This document shows, piece by piece, positions 1-6,811 of a stretch of 21,146 bases of DNA (the first letter of the stretch is position 1; each line of letters starts with the position of its first letter). Source of the DNA: an uncultured Prevotellaceae bacterium (GTDB taxonomy: Bacteria; Bacteroidota; Bacteroidia; Bacteroidales; Muribaculaceae). The DNA lies in NCBI GenBank assembly GCA_937892085.1, contig CALAVD010000085.1:1-21146 (forward strand), written 5' to 3'. The translations under genes were made by a program, and so were the position numbers. Under the pieces are notes generated by a model, which did not search any database, was not told the origin of the DNA, and saw only the letters and a program-made list of their open reading frames with translations.

Positions 1-1
1 C

Positions 2-733
2 AGTCAACCTGCTAAAACGCGGAGCACCACAACTAAGAGCAATGCTGGCTCTGCTACACAGACTTTCACTGTAAATGGGGTGTCGTTCAAGATGGTGTCG
101 GTGCAAGGTGGCACATTTACTATGGGCGCAACCAGCGAACAGGGCAGTGATTTTTACGATGACGAGAAGCCAGCTCACCAGGTGCAGGTCTCGTCGTTCT
201 TGATTGGTCAGACCGAGGTCACACAAGAGTTGTGGCAGGCAGTGATGGGCAGTAACCCTTCGTGGTTTTCAGGCTCTATGAAACACCCGGTAGAGAATGT
301 GAGTTGGGACGATTGCCAGACGTTTATTCGCAAGCTCAACCAACTCACTGGCAAGAACTTCCGCCTGCCCACCGAGGCGGAGTGGGAGTACGCTGCCCGT
401 GGCGGCAACAAAAGCAAGGGGTATAAGTACAGTGGAAGTAACAGTTTTGGTAGTGTTGCTTGGTGTGTGGAAAACTTACCAGAAGATGGCACTCAACCTG
501 TCGCCACTAAGCAGCCCAACGAGCTTGGCATCTACGACATGAGTGGCAATGTGTGGGAGTGGTGCCAGGATAAATATTATAGATATGACGGTAGAAAAGT
601 TGAGGGCTCTTTCCGCGTGATTCGTGGCGGCGGCTGGAACGACTTCGTCGCTAGGGACTGTCGCGTGTCGTTCCGCTTCAGCAGCTCGCCCGACTACCGC
701 TTCTTCGACCTCGGCTTGCGGCTTGCCCTATAG
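2..733 (+). CDS. SUMF1/FGE-sulfatase-domain protein, 5' end outside window
   Basis: The frame is open from base 2, so the gene starts upstream; the GTG at 80 is not needed as a start. The visible part begins with a Ser/Thr/Lys-rich linker (about bases 2-60), then TFTVNGVSFKMVSVQGGTFTMG, the usual entry to an SUMF1 domain. Family landmarks follow: EVTQELWQAVMG, PVENVSWDDC, RLPTEAEWEYAARGG, GIYDMSGNVWEW and a C-terminal RVIRGGGWN...CRVSFR...LGLRLAL. The fold is that of formylglycine-generating enzyme and related C-type-lectin-like proteins. The two catalytic cysteines of true FGE are not at the expected places in the last 35 residues (only the C of DCRVS remains), so sulfatase activation is unlikely; a binding or surface role is inference. 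The last 30 codons are strikingly rich in NNC codons (see findings). Family assignment is secure, function unknown. Confidence 0.9.
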   Translation, partial: SQPAKTRSTTTKSNAGSATQTFTVNGVSFKMVSVQGGTFTMGATSEQGSDFYDDEKPAHQVQVSSFLIGQTEVTQELWQAVMGSNPSWFSGSMKHPVENVSWDDCQTFIRKLNQLTGKNFRLPTEAEWEYAARGGNKSKGYKYSGSNSFGSVAWCVENLPEDGTQPVATKQPNELGIYDMSGNVWEWCQDKYYRYDGRKVEGSFRVIRGGGWNDFVARDCRVSFRFSSSPDYRFFDLGLRLAL

Positions 734-784
734 CTTACTCAATAATAGTTTCTCATGACGGGGTAAACAGGATACATCTCCCGT

Positions 785-800
785 CCAGCCAAATGGCTGG
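785..800. repeat. Perfect 7-bp inverted repeat (hairpin) downstream of SUMF1 gene
   Basis: CCAGCCA and TGGCTGG are separated by two bases and begin 52 bases after the stop codon at 733. No T-run follows, so it is not a typical intrinsic terminator by itself. It could be part of a 3' untranslated structure, or the hairpin that often lies just downstream of a variable region in diversity-generating retroelements. Confidence 0.6.
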
Positions 801-817
801 CAAATAACTCCCTCAAT

Positions 818-875
818 GCCTTGTGGCTTTAGTAGCAATGGTTGCGAAAGAGCTGCAAGGCTTTGTAATTGTATA
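818..875 (+). terminator. Probable terminator hairpin after SUMF1 gene
   Basis: GCCTTGTGGCT (818-828) pairs with AGCTGCAAGGC (851-861) over 11 positions, two of them G-U. A small inner GCAA/TTGC stem sits at 835-845. The 3' arm is followed by a T-rich stretch ending in TATATTTTT. The pairing is seen directly; the terminator role is inference. It would end the SUMF1 transcript before dnaK. Confidence 0.5.
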
Positions 876-1092
876 TTTTTAACTATTAAGAACGTGACAT
901 GGTGGCAGGTTTTGTCACTATTTTGCGTCTTGTTTTCTCAAAAGTGGCAGTAAAAAGATTGGCACGGAATTTGTTTAATGGGTGGTGTCATACGATTACA
1001 AACAATATAAATTTAAACAACTCTCAATAAATTGTTTTTAATTGTTTGATAAATAAAAACAGAATTTAATAACAAAAAAAAGACATACAATT
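876..1092. other. AT-rich upstream region of dnaK
   Basis: No gene is visible here. I find no CIRCE element (the HrcA operator of many dnaK operons) and no exact TAnnTTTG box; the nearest matches have two mismatches. CAAACAAT (999-1006) is the inverse of ATTGTTTG (1041-1048). The latter lies in a 19-base motif at 1030-1048 that recurs near 16.5 kb. The A-rich run just before the ATG at 1093 is the usual Bacteroidetes ribosome-binding context. Confidence 0.5.
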
Positions 1093-3030
1093 ATGGGAAA
1101 AATTATTGGTATTGACTTGGGAACAACCAACTCTTGTGTATCGGTACTCGAGGGTAAAAATCCGGTTGTGATTCCTAACAGTGAAGGCCGCAACACCACC
1201 CCCAGCGTGGTGGCTTTTGTTGATGGCGGCGAACGTAAAGTGGGTGACCCGGCTAAGCGTCAGGCTATCACCAATCCAACCCGCACAGTCTATTCTATCA
1301 AGCGTTTCATGGGTGAGACCTATGACCAGACTTTGAAAGAGACCGAGCGTGTGCCTTATAAAGTGGTGAACAACGGCAGCAACCAGCCCCGCGTGGAGAT
1401 TGACGGTCGCCAGTACACACCGCAAGAGATTTCGGCAATGATTCTCCAAAAAATGAAGAAGACCGCCGAAGATTACCTCGGAACTACAGTCACCGACGCC
1501 GTGATTACCGTTCCGGCCTACTTCAACGACTCACAGCGCAAGGCCACTAAAGAAGCCGGAGAAATCGCCGGACTCAACGTGCAGCGCATCGTGAACGAGC
1601 CTACCGCTGCCGCTCTCGCCTACGGTCTTGACAAAGACCAGAACGACAAGCGCATCGCAGTGTTTGACCTTGGTGGTGGCACATTCGATATCTCTATCCT
1701 TGAGCTTGGCGACGGCGTGTTTGAGGTTAAATCGACCAATGGTGACACTCACCTGGGTGGCGACGACTTCGACCAGCGCATCATCAACTGGCTCGCCGAG
1801 GAGTTCCAGAATGACGAGGGAATCGACCTGCGCAAAGACCCGATGGCACTGCAGCGCCTGAAAGAGGCTGCCGAGAAGGCGAAGATTGAGCTCTCCAGCT
1901 CGATGAGCACCGAGATTAACCTGCCTTACATCATGCCGGTGAACGGCATTCCCAAGCACTTGGTGAAGAGCTTGAGCCGCGCTAAGTTTGAGCAGCTGTG
2001 CGACGACCTTATTCAAGCTACTATTAAGCCTTGTGAGCAGGCTTTGCGCGACGCAAATCTCAGCCCAAGCGACATCAACGAGGTAATCCTCGTGGGCGGT
2101 TCAACCCGTATCCCCGCCATCCAGCAGATTGTGGAGCGCTTCTTCGGCAAGGCTCCTTCAAAAGGCGTGAACCCCGACGAGGTGGTTGCCGTGGGTGCCG
2201 CAATTCAAGGTGGCGTGCTCAGTGGCGACGTGAAAGACGTGCTGCTGCTCGACGTGGTTCCGTTGAGTGTGGGTATTGAGACCTTGGGTGGTGTGATGAC
2301 TAAGCTTATCGATGCCAACACCACAATTCCTACCCGCAAGAGCCAAGTGTTCTCGACCGCTGCCGACAACCAGCCCAGCGTGGAAATCCATGTGCTGCAA
2401 GGCGAGCGTCCCATGGCACGCGACTGCAAGACATTGGGAATGTTCCACCTCGACGGTATAGCTCCCGCACCTCGTGGCATTCCTCAAATTGAGGTGACCT
2501 TTGAGGTTGACGCCAACGGCATCATGAACGTGAGTGCCAAGGACAAGGCTACCGGCAAGGAGCAGAGCATTCGTATCGAGGCTTCGAGCGGACTTAGCGA
2601 CGCCGAGATACAGCGTATGAAGGACGAGGCTACCGCTAATGCAGCTGCCGATGCCAAGGAGAAAGAGCGCATCGACAAGATAAATCAAGCCGACGCGATG
2701 ATTTTCCAGACCGAGAAGAGCCTTAAAGACCTGGGCGACAAACTGCCTGCCGACAAGAAGAGCCAGATCGAGACTGCCCTCGGCAAACTCAAAGAGGCAC
2801 ACAAAAACCAAGACATTGACGCAATCGACGTTGCAATGAAGGAGCTTGAGGCTATCTTCCACGAGGCATCGCAGCAGATGTATAACCAAGGTGGTGCACA
2901 AGGCGGTCCTGGTGCCGGCTTCGACCCTAATGCCGCAGGGTTTGGTGGTAATCCTGGAGCAGGCCCACAAGGTGGAAACACCAATAAGGGTGGCGACAGC
3001 GCTCAAGACATCCCCTACGAGGAAGTATAA
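1093..3030 (+). CDS. dnaK: Chaperone protein DnaK (Hsp70)
   Basis: A 645-residue Hsp70, full length for the family. It is a cytoplasmic ATP-dependent chaperone that works with DnaJ and GrpE, neither of which is encoded here. The nucleotide-binding domain shows IGIDLGTTNS at residues 5-14, a second phosphate loop FDLGGGTFD near 191-199 and NEPTAAALAYG. The interdomain linker VLLLD is at about 383-387. The substrate-binding domain follows with VLQGERPMARD and the conserved APRGIPQIEVTF...DANGI block. The C-terminus is a Gly/Ala/Pro/Asn-rich tail ending in EEV, as is common in bacterial DnaK. The start ATG at 1093 is preceded by an A-rich stretch. The gene stands alone, between a hairpin-bounded upstream gene and its own terminator at about 3048-3090. 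It lies directly before tig, clpP and clpX, so proteostasis genes are clustered. Assignment is secure. Confidence 0.98.
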   Translation: MGKIIGIDLGTTNSCVSVLEGKNPVVIPNSEGRNTTPSVVAFVDGGERKVGDPAKRQAITNPTRTVYSIKRFMGETYDQTLKETERVPYKVVNNGSNQPRVEIDGRQYTPQEISAMILQKMKKTAEDYLGTTVTDAVITVPAYFNDSQRKATKEAGEIAGLNVQRIVNEPTAAALAYGLDKDQNDKRIAVFDLGGGTFDISILELGDGVFEVKSTNGDTHLGGDDFDQRIINWLAEEFQNDEGIDLRKDPMALQRLKEAAEKAKIELSSSMSTEINLPYIMPVNGIPKHLVKSLSRAKFEQLCDDLIQATIKPCEQALRDANLSPSDINEVILVGGSTRIPAIQQIVERFFGKAPSKGVNPDEVVAVGAAIQGGVLSGDVKDVLLLDVVPLSVGIETLGGVMTKLIDANTTIPTRKSQVFSTAADNQPSVEIHVLQGERPMARDCKTLGMFHLDGIAPAPRGIPQIEVTFEVDANGIMNVSAKDKATGKEQSIRIEASSGLSDAEIQRMKDEATANAAADAKEKERIDKINQADAMIFQTEKSLKDLGDKLPADKKSQIETALGKLKEAHKNQDIDAIDVAMKELEAIFHEASQQMYNQGGAQGGPGAGFDPNAAGFGGNPGAGPQGGNTNKGGDSAQDIPYEEV

Positions 3031-3047
3031 AGATTAACTGAAAATAG

Positions 3048-3090
3048 TGGGCTCCATGACACTTGATAGGTGCCATGGGGCTCATATTTT
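3048..3090 (+). terminator. Terminator after dnaK
   Basis: Bases 3048-3062 pair with 3070-3084 around a 7-base loop: 15 positions with two G-U pairs and one A-C mismatch. The sequence after the stem is ATATTTT. It lies 18 bases after the dnaK stop codon, which fits an intrinsic terminator. Confidence 0.65.
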
Positions 3091-3132
3091 GCTGACAAAT
3101 AAGAAATAAAAATGAAAATCTTTGCATTTCAT

Positions 3133-3163
3133 TTTGTATTTCAACGGATTTAAAGTAATTTTG
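3133..3163 (+). promoter_or_regulatory. Bacteroidetes-type promoter for tig
   Basis: TTTG at 3133-3136 is followed after 19 bases by TAATTTTG at 3156-3163, an exact match to the Bacteroides -7 consensus TAnnTTTG with the normal spacing. Transcription would begin near 3170, about 40 bases before the tig ATG. Confidence 0.75.
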
Positions 3164-3210
3164 CACGCTCAAACCGAAAACATATAGCAATAAAATACTG
3201 ATTTAAAGAA

Positions 3211-4566
3211 ATGAACGTAACATTAGACAAGACTGGTAACGTGACAGGTGTGCTCACGATATCGTTAGTTGAAGAAGATTATCAAGCCGAAGTTAAGAAA
3301 CAACTATCACATTTAGGTCGCGTGCGTCCTCTCAAAGGTTTCAGACCTGGACATGTTCCCGCTTCGCTGCTTCAAAAGCACTATGGTGGCCAGGTTACAG
3401 CTGAGGTGGTTGACGACATAGTAAGCCATCAACTGACCGACTACATCCGTAACAACAAAATTGACCTACTGGGAGAACCAATGCTCTCAAAGGACACTAA
3501 GGTTGATTTGCTCAACGAGAAGAACTTTGAGTTTAAGTTTGATATTGGTTTTGCTCCCGAGTTTGAGCTTAAACTCGACAAACGCGTTAAAGTGCCTTAC
3601 TATAACATAGAAGTCAGCCAAGAGATGGTTGACAAGCAGAATGAGGCCTACAAGAAGCGTTTGGGCACTCAAGTTCCCGGAGAGCTATCTACCGAGGACG
3701 CTCTGATTCGTGCTTCTCTGGTAGAGCTTAACGAGGATGGCACAGTGAAGGAAGACGGTATTAAGGTTGAGAAAACTGTTATTTCTCCAAAATATCAGAA
3801 AGACGAAACCGAGAAGGCAAAACTCATTGACCTGAAAGTGGGTGACGAAATAACCTTCAACCCCTATAAGGGTGCCGATGGCAACATAACTGAACTGGCA
3901 TCGATGCTTGAAGTTGATAAGGCTCAAGCCGAAGTGAAGAGCGACTTCACATTAAAGGTCATAGAAATCTTGGTCAACAAGGATGCCGAGATGGGTCAAG
4001 AATTCTTTGACATGGTACTTGGCAAGGACGTGGCTAAGAGCGAGGAAGAGTATTTCGCAAAGATCAAAGAAATGCTTGCCGGACAGCTGAAGAGCGACAG
4101 CAACTACCGTTTCACCATTGATGCCGAGAAAGTGCTGAAGAAGAAAGTTGGTGAACTTGAACTTCCCGATGACCTGCTGAAGCAGTACCTTATCTCTACA
4201 AATAAAGATGCTGACCCAAGCAAGATCGAGGAAGAATATCCCCGCACTCGCGAAGAGATTGTTTGGCAACTCATCAAGGAGAAAATCGCCAAGGCTTATG
4301 ACGTGAAAATCGAGAAAGAGGACCAAATGCGTCTCGCTCGCATCTTCGCCGCTCAGCAGTTTGCTCAGTATGGTATCGCTAATGTTCCCGATGAGACCCT
4401 CGACCGCTATGCTGACGAGTTGATGGAGAACAAAGATTATGCTCGTGAGATATCTCGTCGCGCCTTTGAGGACAAAGTGTATGCAACAATCCGCGACAAT
4501 GTGTCGCTCACTGAGAAGACTGTTACAGTTGAGGAATTCAACAAACTTTTTGAGGAGAAGAAGTAA
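3211..4566 (+). CDS. tig: Trigger factor (ribosome-associated chaperone)
   Basis: A 451-residue protein of normal trigger-factor length. Trigger factor binds the ribosome at the nascent-chain exit and helps new proteins fold; it is also a peptidyl-prolyl isomerase of the FKBP type. The ribosome-docking signature is present at residues 43-50 as GFRPGHVP, with His where many species have Lys. The middle region (about 160-250) corresponds to the FKBP-like domain and is divergent. The acidic, helical C-terminal half (260-451) is the substrate cradle, ending in the EEF-NKLFEEKK helix. Its own promoter lies at 3133-3163 and a terminator hairpin follows at 4592-4625. It is immediately upstream of clpP and clpX, the order found in many bacteria. 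The low overall conservation is typical for Bacteroidetes trigger factors; context and signature together make the assignment firm. Confidence 0.95.
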   Translation: MNVTLDKTGNVTGVLTISLVEEDYQAEVKKQLSHLGRVRPLKGFRPGHVPASLLQKHYGGQVTAEVVDDIVSHQLTDYIRNNKIDLLGEPMLSKDTKVDLLNEKNFEFKFDIGFAPEFELKLDKRVKVPYYNIEVSQEMVDKQNEAYKKRLGTQVPGELSTEDALIRASLVELNEDGTVKEDGIKVEKTVISPKYQKDETEKAKLIDLKVGDEITFNPYKGADGNITELASMLEVDKAQAEVKSDFTLKVIEILVNKDAEMGQEFFDMVLGKDVAKSEEEYFAKIKEMLAGQLKSDSNYRFTIDAEKVLKKKVGELELPDDLLKQYLISTNKDADPSKIEEEYPRTREEIVWQLIKEKIAKAYDVKIEKEDQMRLARIFAAQQFAQYGIANVPDETLDRYADELMENKDYAREISRRAFEDKVYATIRDNVSLTEKTVTVEEFNKLFEEKK

Positions 4567-4591
4567 TCTCACTTATTAAACAAAACACAAT

Positions 4592-4626
4592 GTGTGGCGA
4601 CTTGAATGAGTTGCCACACTTTGTTT
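4592..4626 (+). terminator. Terminator after tig
   Basis: GTGTGGCGACTT (4592-4603) pairs with GAGTTGCCACAC (4608-4619) around a GAAT loop, with two G-U pairs. TTTGTTT follows, and it can also pair with AAACAAA upstream of the stem. It lies 25 bases after the tig stop codon. Confidence 0.75.
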
Positions 4627-4677
4627 AGTGCAATACTGATTATTTTGTGAAATATCGTTTAAAAAACGGTGTGAAAG

Positions 4678-4708
4678 TTGTGCAAATGAGAAAAAATAAC
4701 TATCTTTG
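4678..4708 (+). promoter_or_regulatory. Bacteroidetes-type promoter for clpP(-clpX)
   Basis: TTG at 4678-4680, then 20 bases, then TATCTTTG at 4701-4708, which matches TAnnTTTG exactly. It ends 30 bases before the clpP ATG at 4739. This shows that a TTG at 4706 cannot be the translation start. Confidence 0.75.
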
Positions 4709-4738
4709 AAAATAAAATCATTAAAACATAAAAAAGAA

Positions 4739-5413
4739 ATGAAAAACGACTTTAGAAATTTTGCCGTTAACCATTTGGGAATGAATGGATTGGCATTGGA
4801 CCAGTATGCTCAATCAACTATTGAGAGCAGTTATATTTCACCTACCATCATAGAGGAGCGCAAGTTGAATGTTGCACAGATGGATGTGTTTTCACGATTG
4901 ATGATGGATCGCATCATCTTCCTGGGCACCCAGATCGATGACTATACCGCCAATGTGATTCAGGCTCAGCTTCTTTACCTTGACAGCGCCGACCCAGGCA
5001 AAGACGTGTCGATTTATATCAACTCGCCTGGTGGCTCGGTATATGCTGGGCTGGGCATCTATGACACCATGCAGTATATCCAGAGCGATGTTACCACCAT
5101 CTGCACTGGCATGGCTGCATCAATGGCGGCTATTCTGCTCGTTGCCGGCGAGAAGGGCAAGCGCTACGCCCTTAAGCACAGCCGTGTGATGATTCATCAG
5201 CCTATGGGTGGCATTCAAGGTCAAGCATCCGACATTGAGATTACCGCTCGCGAGATTCAGAAACTCAAAGAGGAGCTGTACAATATTATTTCTACTCACT
5301 CAGGTCAGCCCTATGACAAGGTGTATGCCGACAGCGACCGCGACTACTGGATGACTTCGCAGGAGGCATTAGACTATGGCATGATTGACAAAGTGCTTGA
5401 GAAGGCAAAGTAG
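4739..5413 (+). CDS. clpP: ATP-dependent Clp protease, proteolytic subunit ClpP
   Basis: A 224-residue serine protease subunit. ClpP forms a 14-mer chamber that degrades proteins unfolded and fed in by ClpX. The catalytic triad is visible: Ser128 in GMAASMAA, His153 in MIHQPMGG (25 residues later, as in E. coli) and Asp202 in SDRDYW. Start choice: ATG at 4739 has an A-rich ribosome-binding region and lies downstream of a clear promoter. The in-frame TTG at 4706 would lie inside the -7 box. The N-terminal extension before the conserved core is longer than in E. coli, so a processed propeptide is possible. The clpX ATG follows after 81 bases with no terminator, so co-transcription is likely. 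Confidence 0.97.
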   Translation: MKNDFRNFAVNHLGMNGLALDQYAQSTIESSYISPTIIEERKLNVAQMDVFSRLMMDRIIFLGTQIDDYTANVIQAQLLYLDSADPGKDVSIYINSPGGSVYAGLGIYDTMQYIQSDVTTICTGMAASMAAILLVAGEKGKRYALKHSRVMIHQPMGGIQGQASDIEITAREIQKLKEELYNIISTHSGQPYDKVYADSDRDYWMTSQEALDYGMIDKVLEKAK

Positions 5414-5437
5414 TTTTTTAAGTTCACAGTAAATATT

Positions 5438-5462
5438 AACTTAGTTCTAAGTTTTAAGTTTG
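5438..5462 (+). promoter_or_regulatory. Palindrome plus -7-like box between clpP and clpX
   Basis: AACTTAG-TT-CTAAGTT (5438-5453) is a perfect 7-bp inverted repeat. It is directly followed by TAAGTTTG (5455-5462), which matches the -7 consensus TAnnTTTG, but I see no TTG at the expected -33 distance. It could be a weak internal promoter with an operator, or chance in an AT-rich spacer. Confidence 0.3.
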
Positions 5463-5494
5463 TGGACTGAAGAGAATAATTTTCCATAATAAAA

Positions 5495-6730
5495 ATGGCA
5501 AATAAACGGTTGATGAGATGTGACTTCTGCGGTCGCAGTCAAAATGAGGTAGAACTGCTTATCCCAGGGATGAACGGTTATATCTGTAATGAGTGTGCCG
5601 AGAGAGCCAGCGAACTGGTAAAAGAATATCTTGGCAAAAATCACGATAAATATTTGAATGACATCAAGTTGAGCGATGTTCCTAAGCCTCAGCAAATTAA
5701 AGAATATCTTGACCAGTATGTGATAGGGCAGGAGGGTGCTAAGAAGTATCTCTCGGTGGCGGTGTATAACCACTACAAGCGCCTCTCGCAGGATAAGGAT
5801 GATGTGGATATTGAGAAATCTAATATCATCATTGTGGGTCCAACGGGTACAGGTAAGACCTTGCTTGCAAAGACTATCGCCAAACTGCTCAAGGTGCCTT
5901 TTGCCATAGTCGATGCTACGGTGCTTACCGAGGCTGGCTATGTGGGTGAGGACATCGAGAGTCTGCTTGTGAGATTGCTTGCAGCATGCGATTACAATGT
6001 GGCTGAAGCTGAGCGGGGCATCGTCTTCATCGATGAAATTGACAAGATTGCGCGAAAGAGCGACAACCCATCAATCACGCGCGATGTGAGCGGTGAGGGA
6101 GTGCAGCAGGGCCTGCTCAAGTTACTCGAGGGCTCAGTGGTGAATGTGCCACCTCAAGGCGGTCGCAAGCATCCCGAGCAGAAGATGATACCGGTTGACA
6201 CCAAGAATATCCTGTTCATCTGTGGCGGTGCATTTGAGGGCATAGAGCGCAAAATTGCCATGCGTCTAAATACTCATGTGGTGGGCTATGGCGCCGGTAA
6301 CCATGTGAGCAAGGCCGATCAAGAAAAACTGCTTCATTATGTGGCGCCACAAGATTTGCGTTCCTATGGTTTGATTCCAGAAATCATAGGTCGCTTGCCG
6401 GTGGTCACCAATCTTGAGCCTCTCGACCGTGATGCCTTGCGCCGCATCCTTGTGGAGCCCAAGAATGCTATCGTGCGCCAATATGAGAAGCTGATGATGA
6501 TGGACGGTATCAAATTTAGTGTTACCGACGAAGCTCTTGATTATGTTGTTGACAAGGCCGTGGAGTACAAGCTTGGCGCCCGAGGCCTTCGCTCGATATT
6601 CGAGACTATCATGATGGATGCTATGTATAGCTATCCGTCAACTCAAAAGAAGAAGTTCGAGCTTACCTTAGAGTATGCCAAAGAGCAGCTCGAAAAGTCA
6701 AATTTTGCAATAATTGCGTCATCAATGTGA
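5495..6730 (+). CDS. clpX: ATP-dependent Clp protease, ATP-binding subunit ClpX
   Basis: A 411-residue AAA+ unfoldase, normal ClpX length. It recognises tagged substrates, unfolds them with ATP and passes them to ClpP. The N-terminal zinc-binding domain has Cys9, Cys12, Cys31 and Cys34. The Walker A motif GPTGTGKT is at residues 115-122 and Walker B IVFIDEID at 176-183. The pore-loop region GYVGEDIE and sensor-2 GARGLRS are present. The start ATG at 5495 has an A-rich upstream region (AATAAAA). The gene lies 81 bases after clpP without an intervening terminator, forming a clpP-clpX unit. No substitution in key motifs is seen. The assignment is secure. Confidence 0.98.
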   Translation: MANKRLMRCDFCGRSQNEVELLIPGMNGYICNECAERASELVKEYLGKNHDKYLNDIKLSDVPKPQQIKEYLDQYVIGQEGAKKYLSVAVYNHYKRLSQDKDDVDIEKSNIIIVGPTGTGKTLLAKTIAKLLKVPFAIVDATVLTEAGYVGEDIESLLVRLLAACDYNVAEAERGIVFIDEIDKIARKSDNPSITRDVSGEGVQQGLLKLLEGSVVNVPPQGGRKHPEQKMIPVDTKNILFICGGAFEGIERKIAMRLNTHVVGYGAGNHVSKADQEKLLHYVAPQDLRSYGLIPEIIGRLPVVTNLEPLDRDALRRILVEPKNAIVRQYEKLMMMDGIKFSVTDEALDYVVDKAVEYKLGARGLRSIFETIMMDAMYSYPSTQKKKFELTLEYAKEQLEKSNFAIIASSM

Positions 6731-6754
6731 AAAAAATCTGATTAATTTTCTCGG

Positions 6755-6777
6755 ATAAAAAAATTTTTTTATATTTG
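6755..6777 (+). promoter_or_regulatory. A7T7 palindrome with -7 box TATATTTG upstream of recQ
   Basis: Bases 6755-6772 form a perfect 18-base AT palindrome (seven A then seven T, flanked by AT). TATATTTG at 6770-6777 matches the -7 consensus, 34 bases before the recQ ATG. No clear TTG is seen at -33. The T-run could also serve as a poor terminator for clpX. Confidence 0.45.
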
Positions 6778-6811
6778 TAACGGAAACAAGAATCAAGAAA
6801 ACCTTAAGACT

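Noticed and set aside
2..733. True formylglycine-generating (sulfatase-activating) enzyme
   Set aside because: The paired active-site cysteines near the C-terminus are absent and no sulfatase gene is adjacent.
2158..3006. Long open frame of 282 codons antisense to dnaK
   Set aside because: It mirrors the codon structure of dnaK, has no recognisable domain and no promoter; a shadow of the real gene.
4706..4738. Upstream TTG start for clpP giving 11 extra residues
   Set aside because: The TTG is the end of the -7 promoter box at 4701-4708; ATG at 4739 has the A-rich leader expected.
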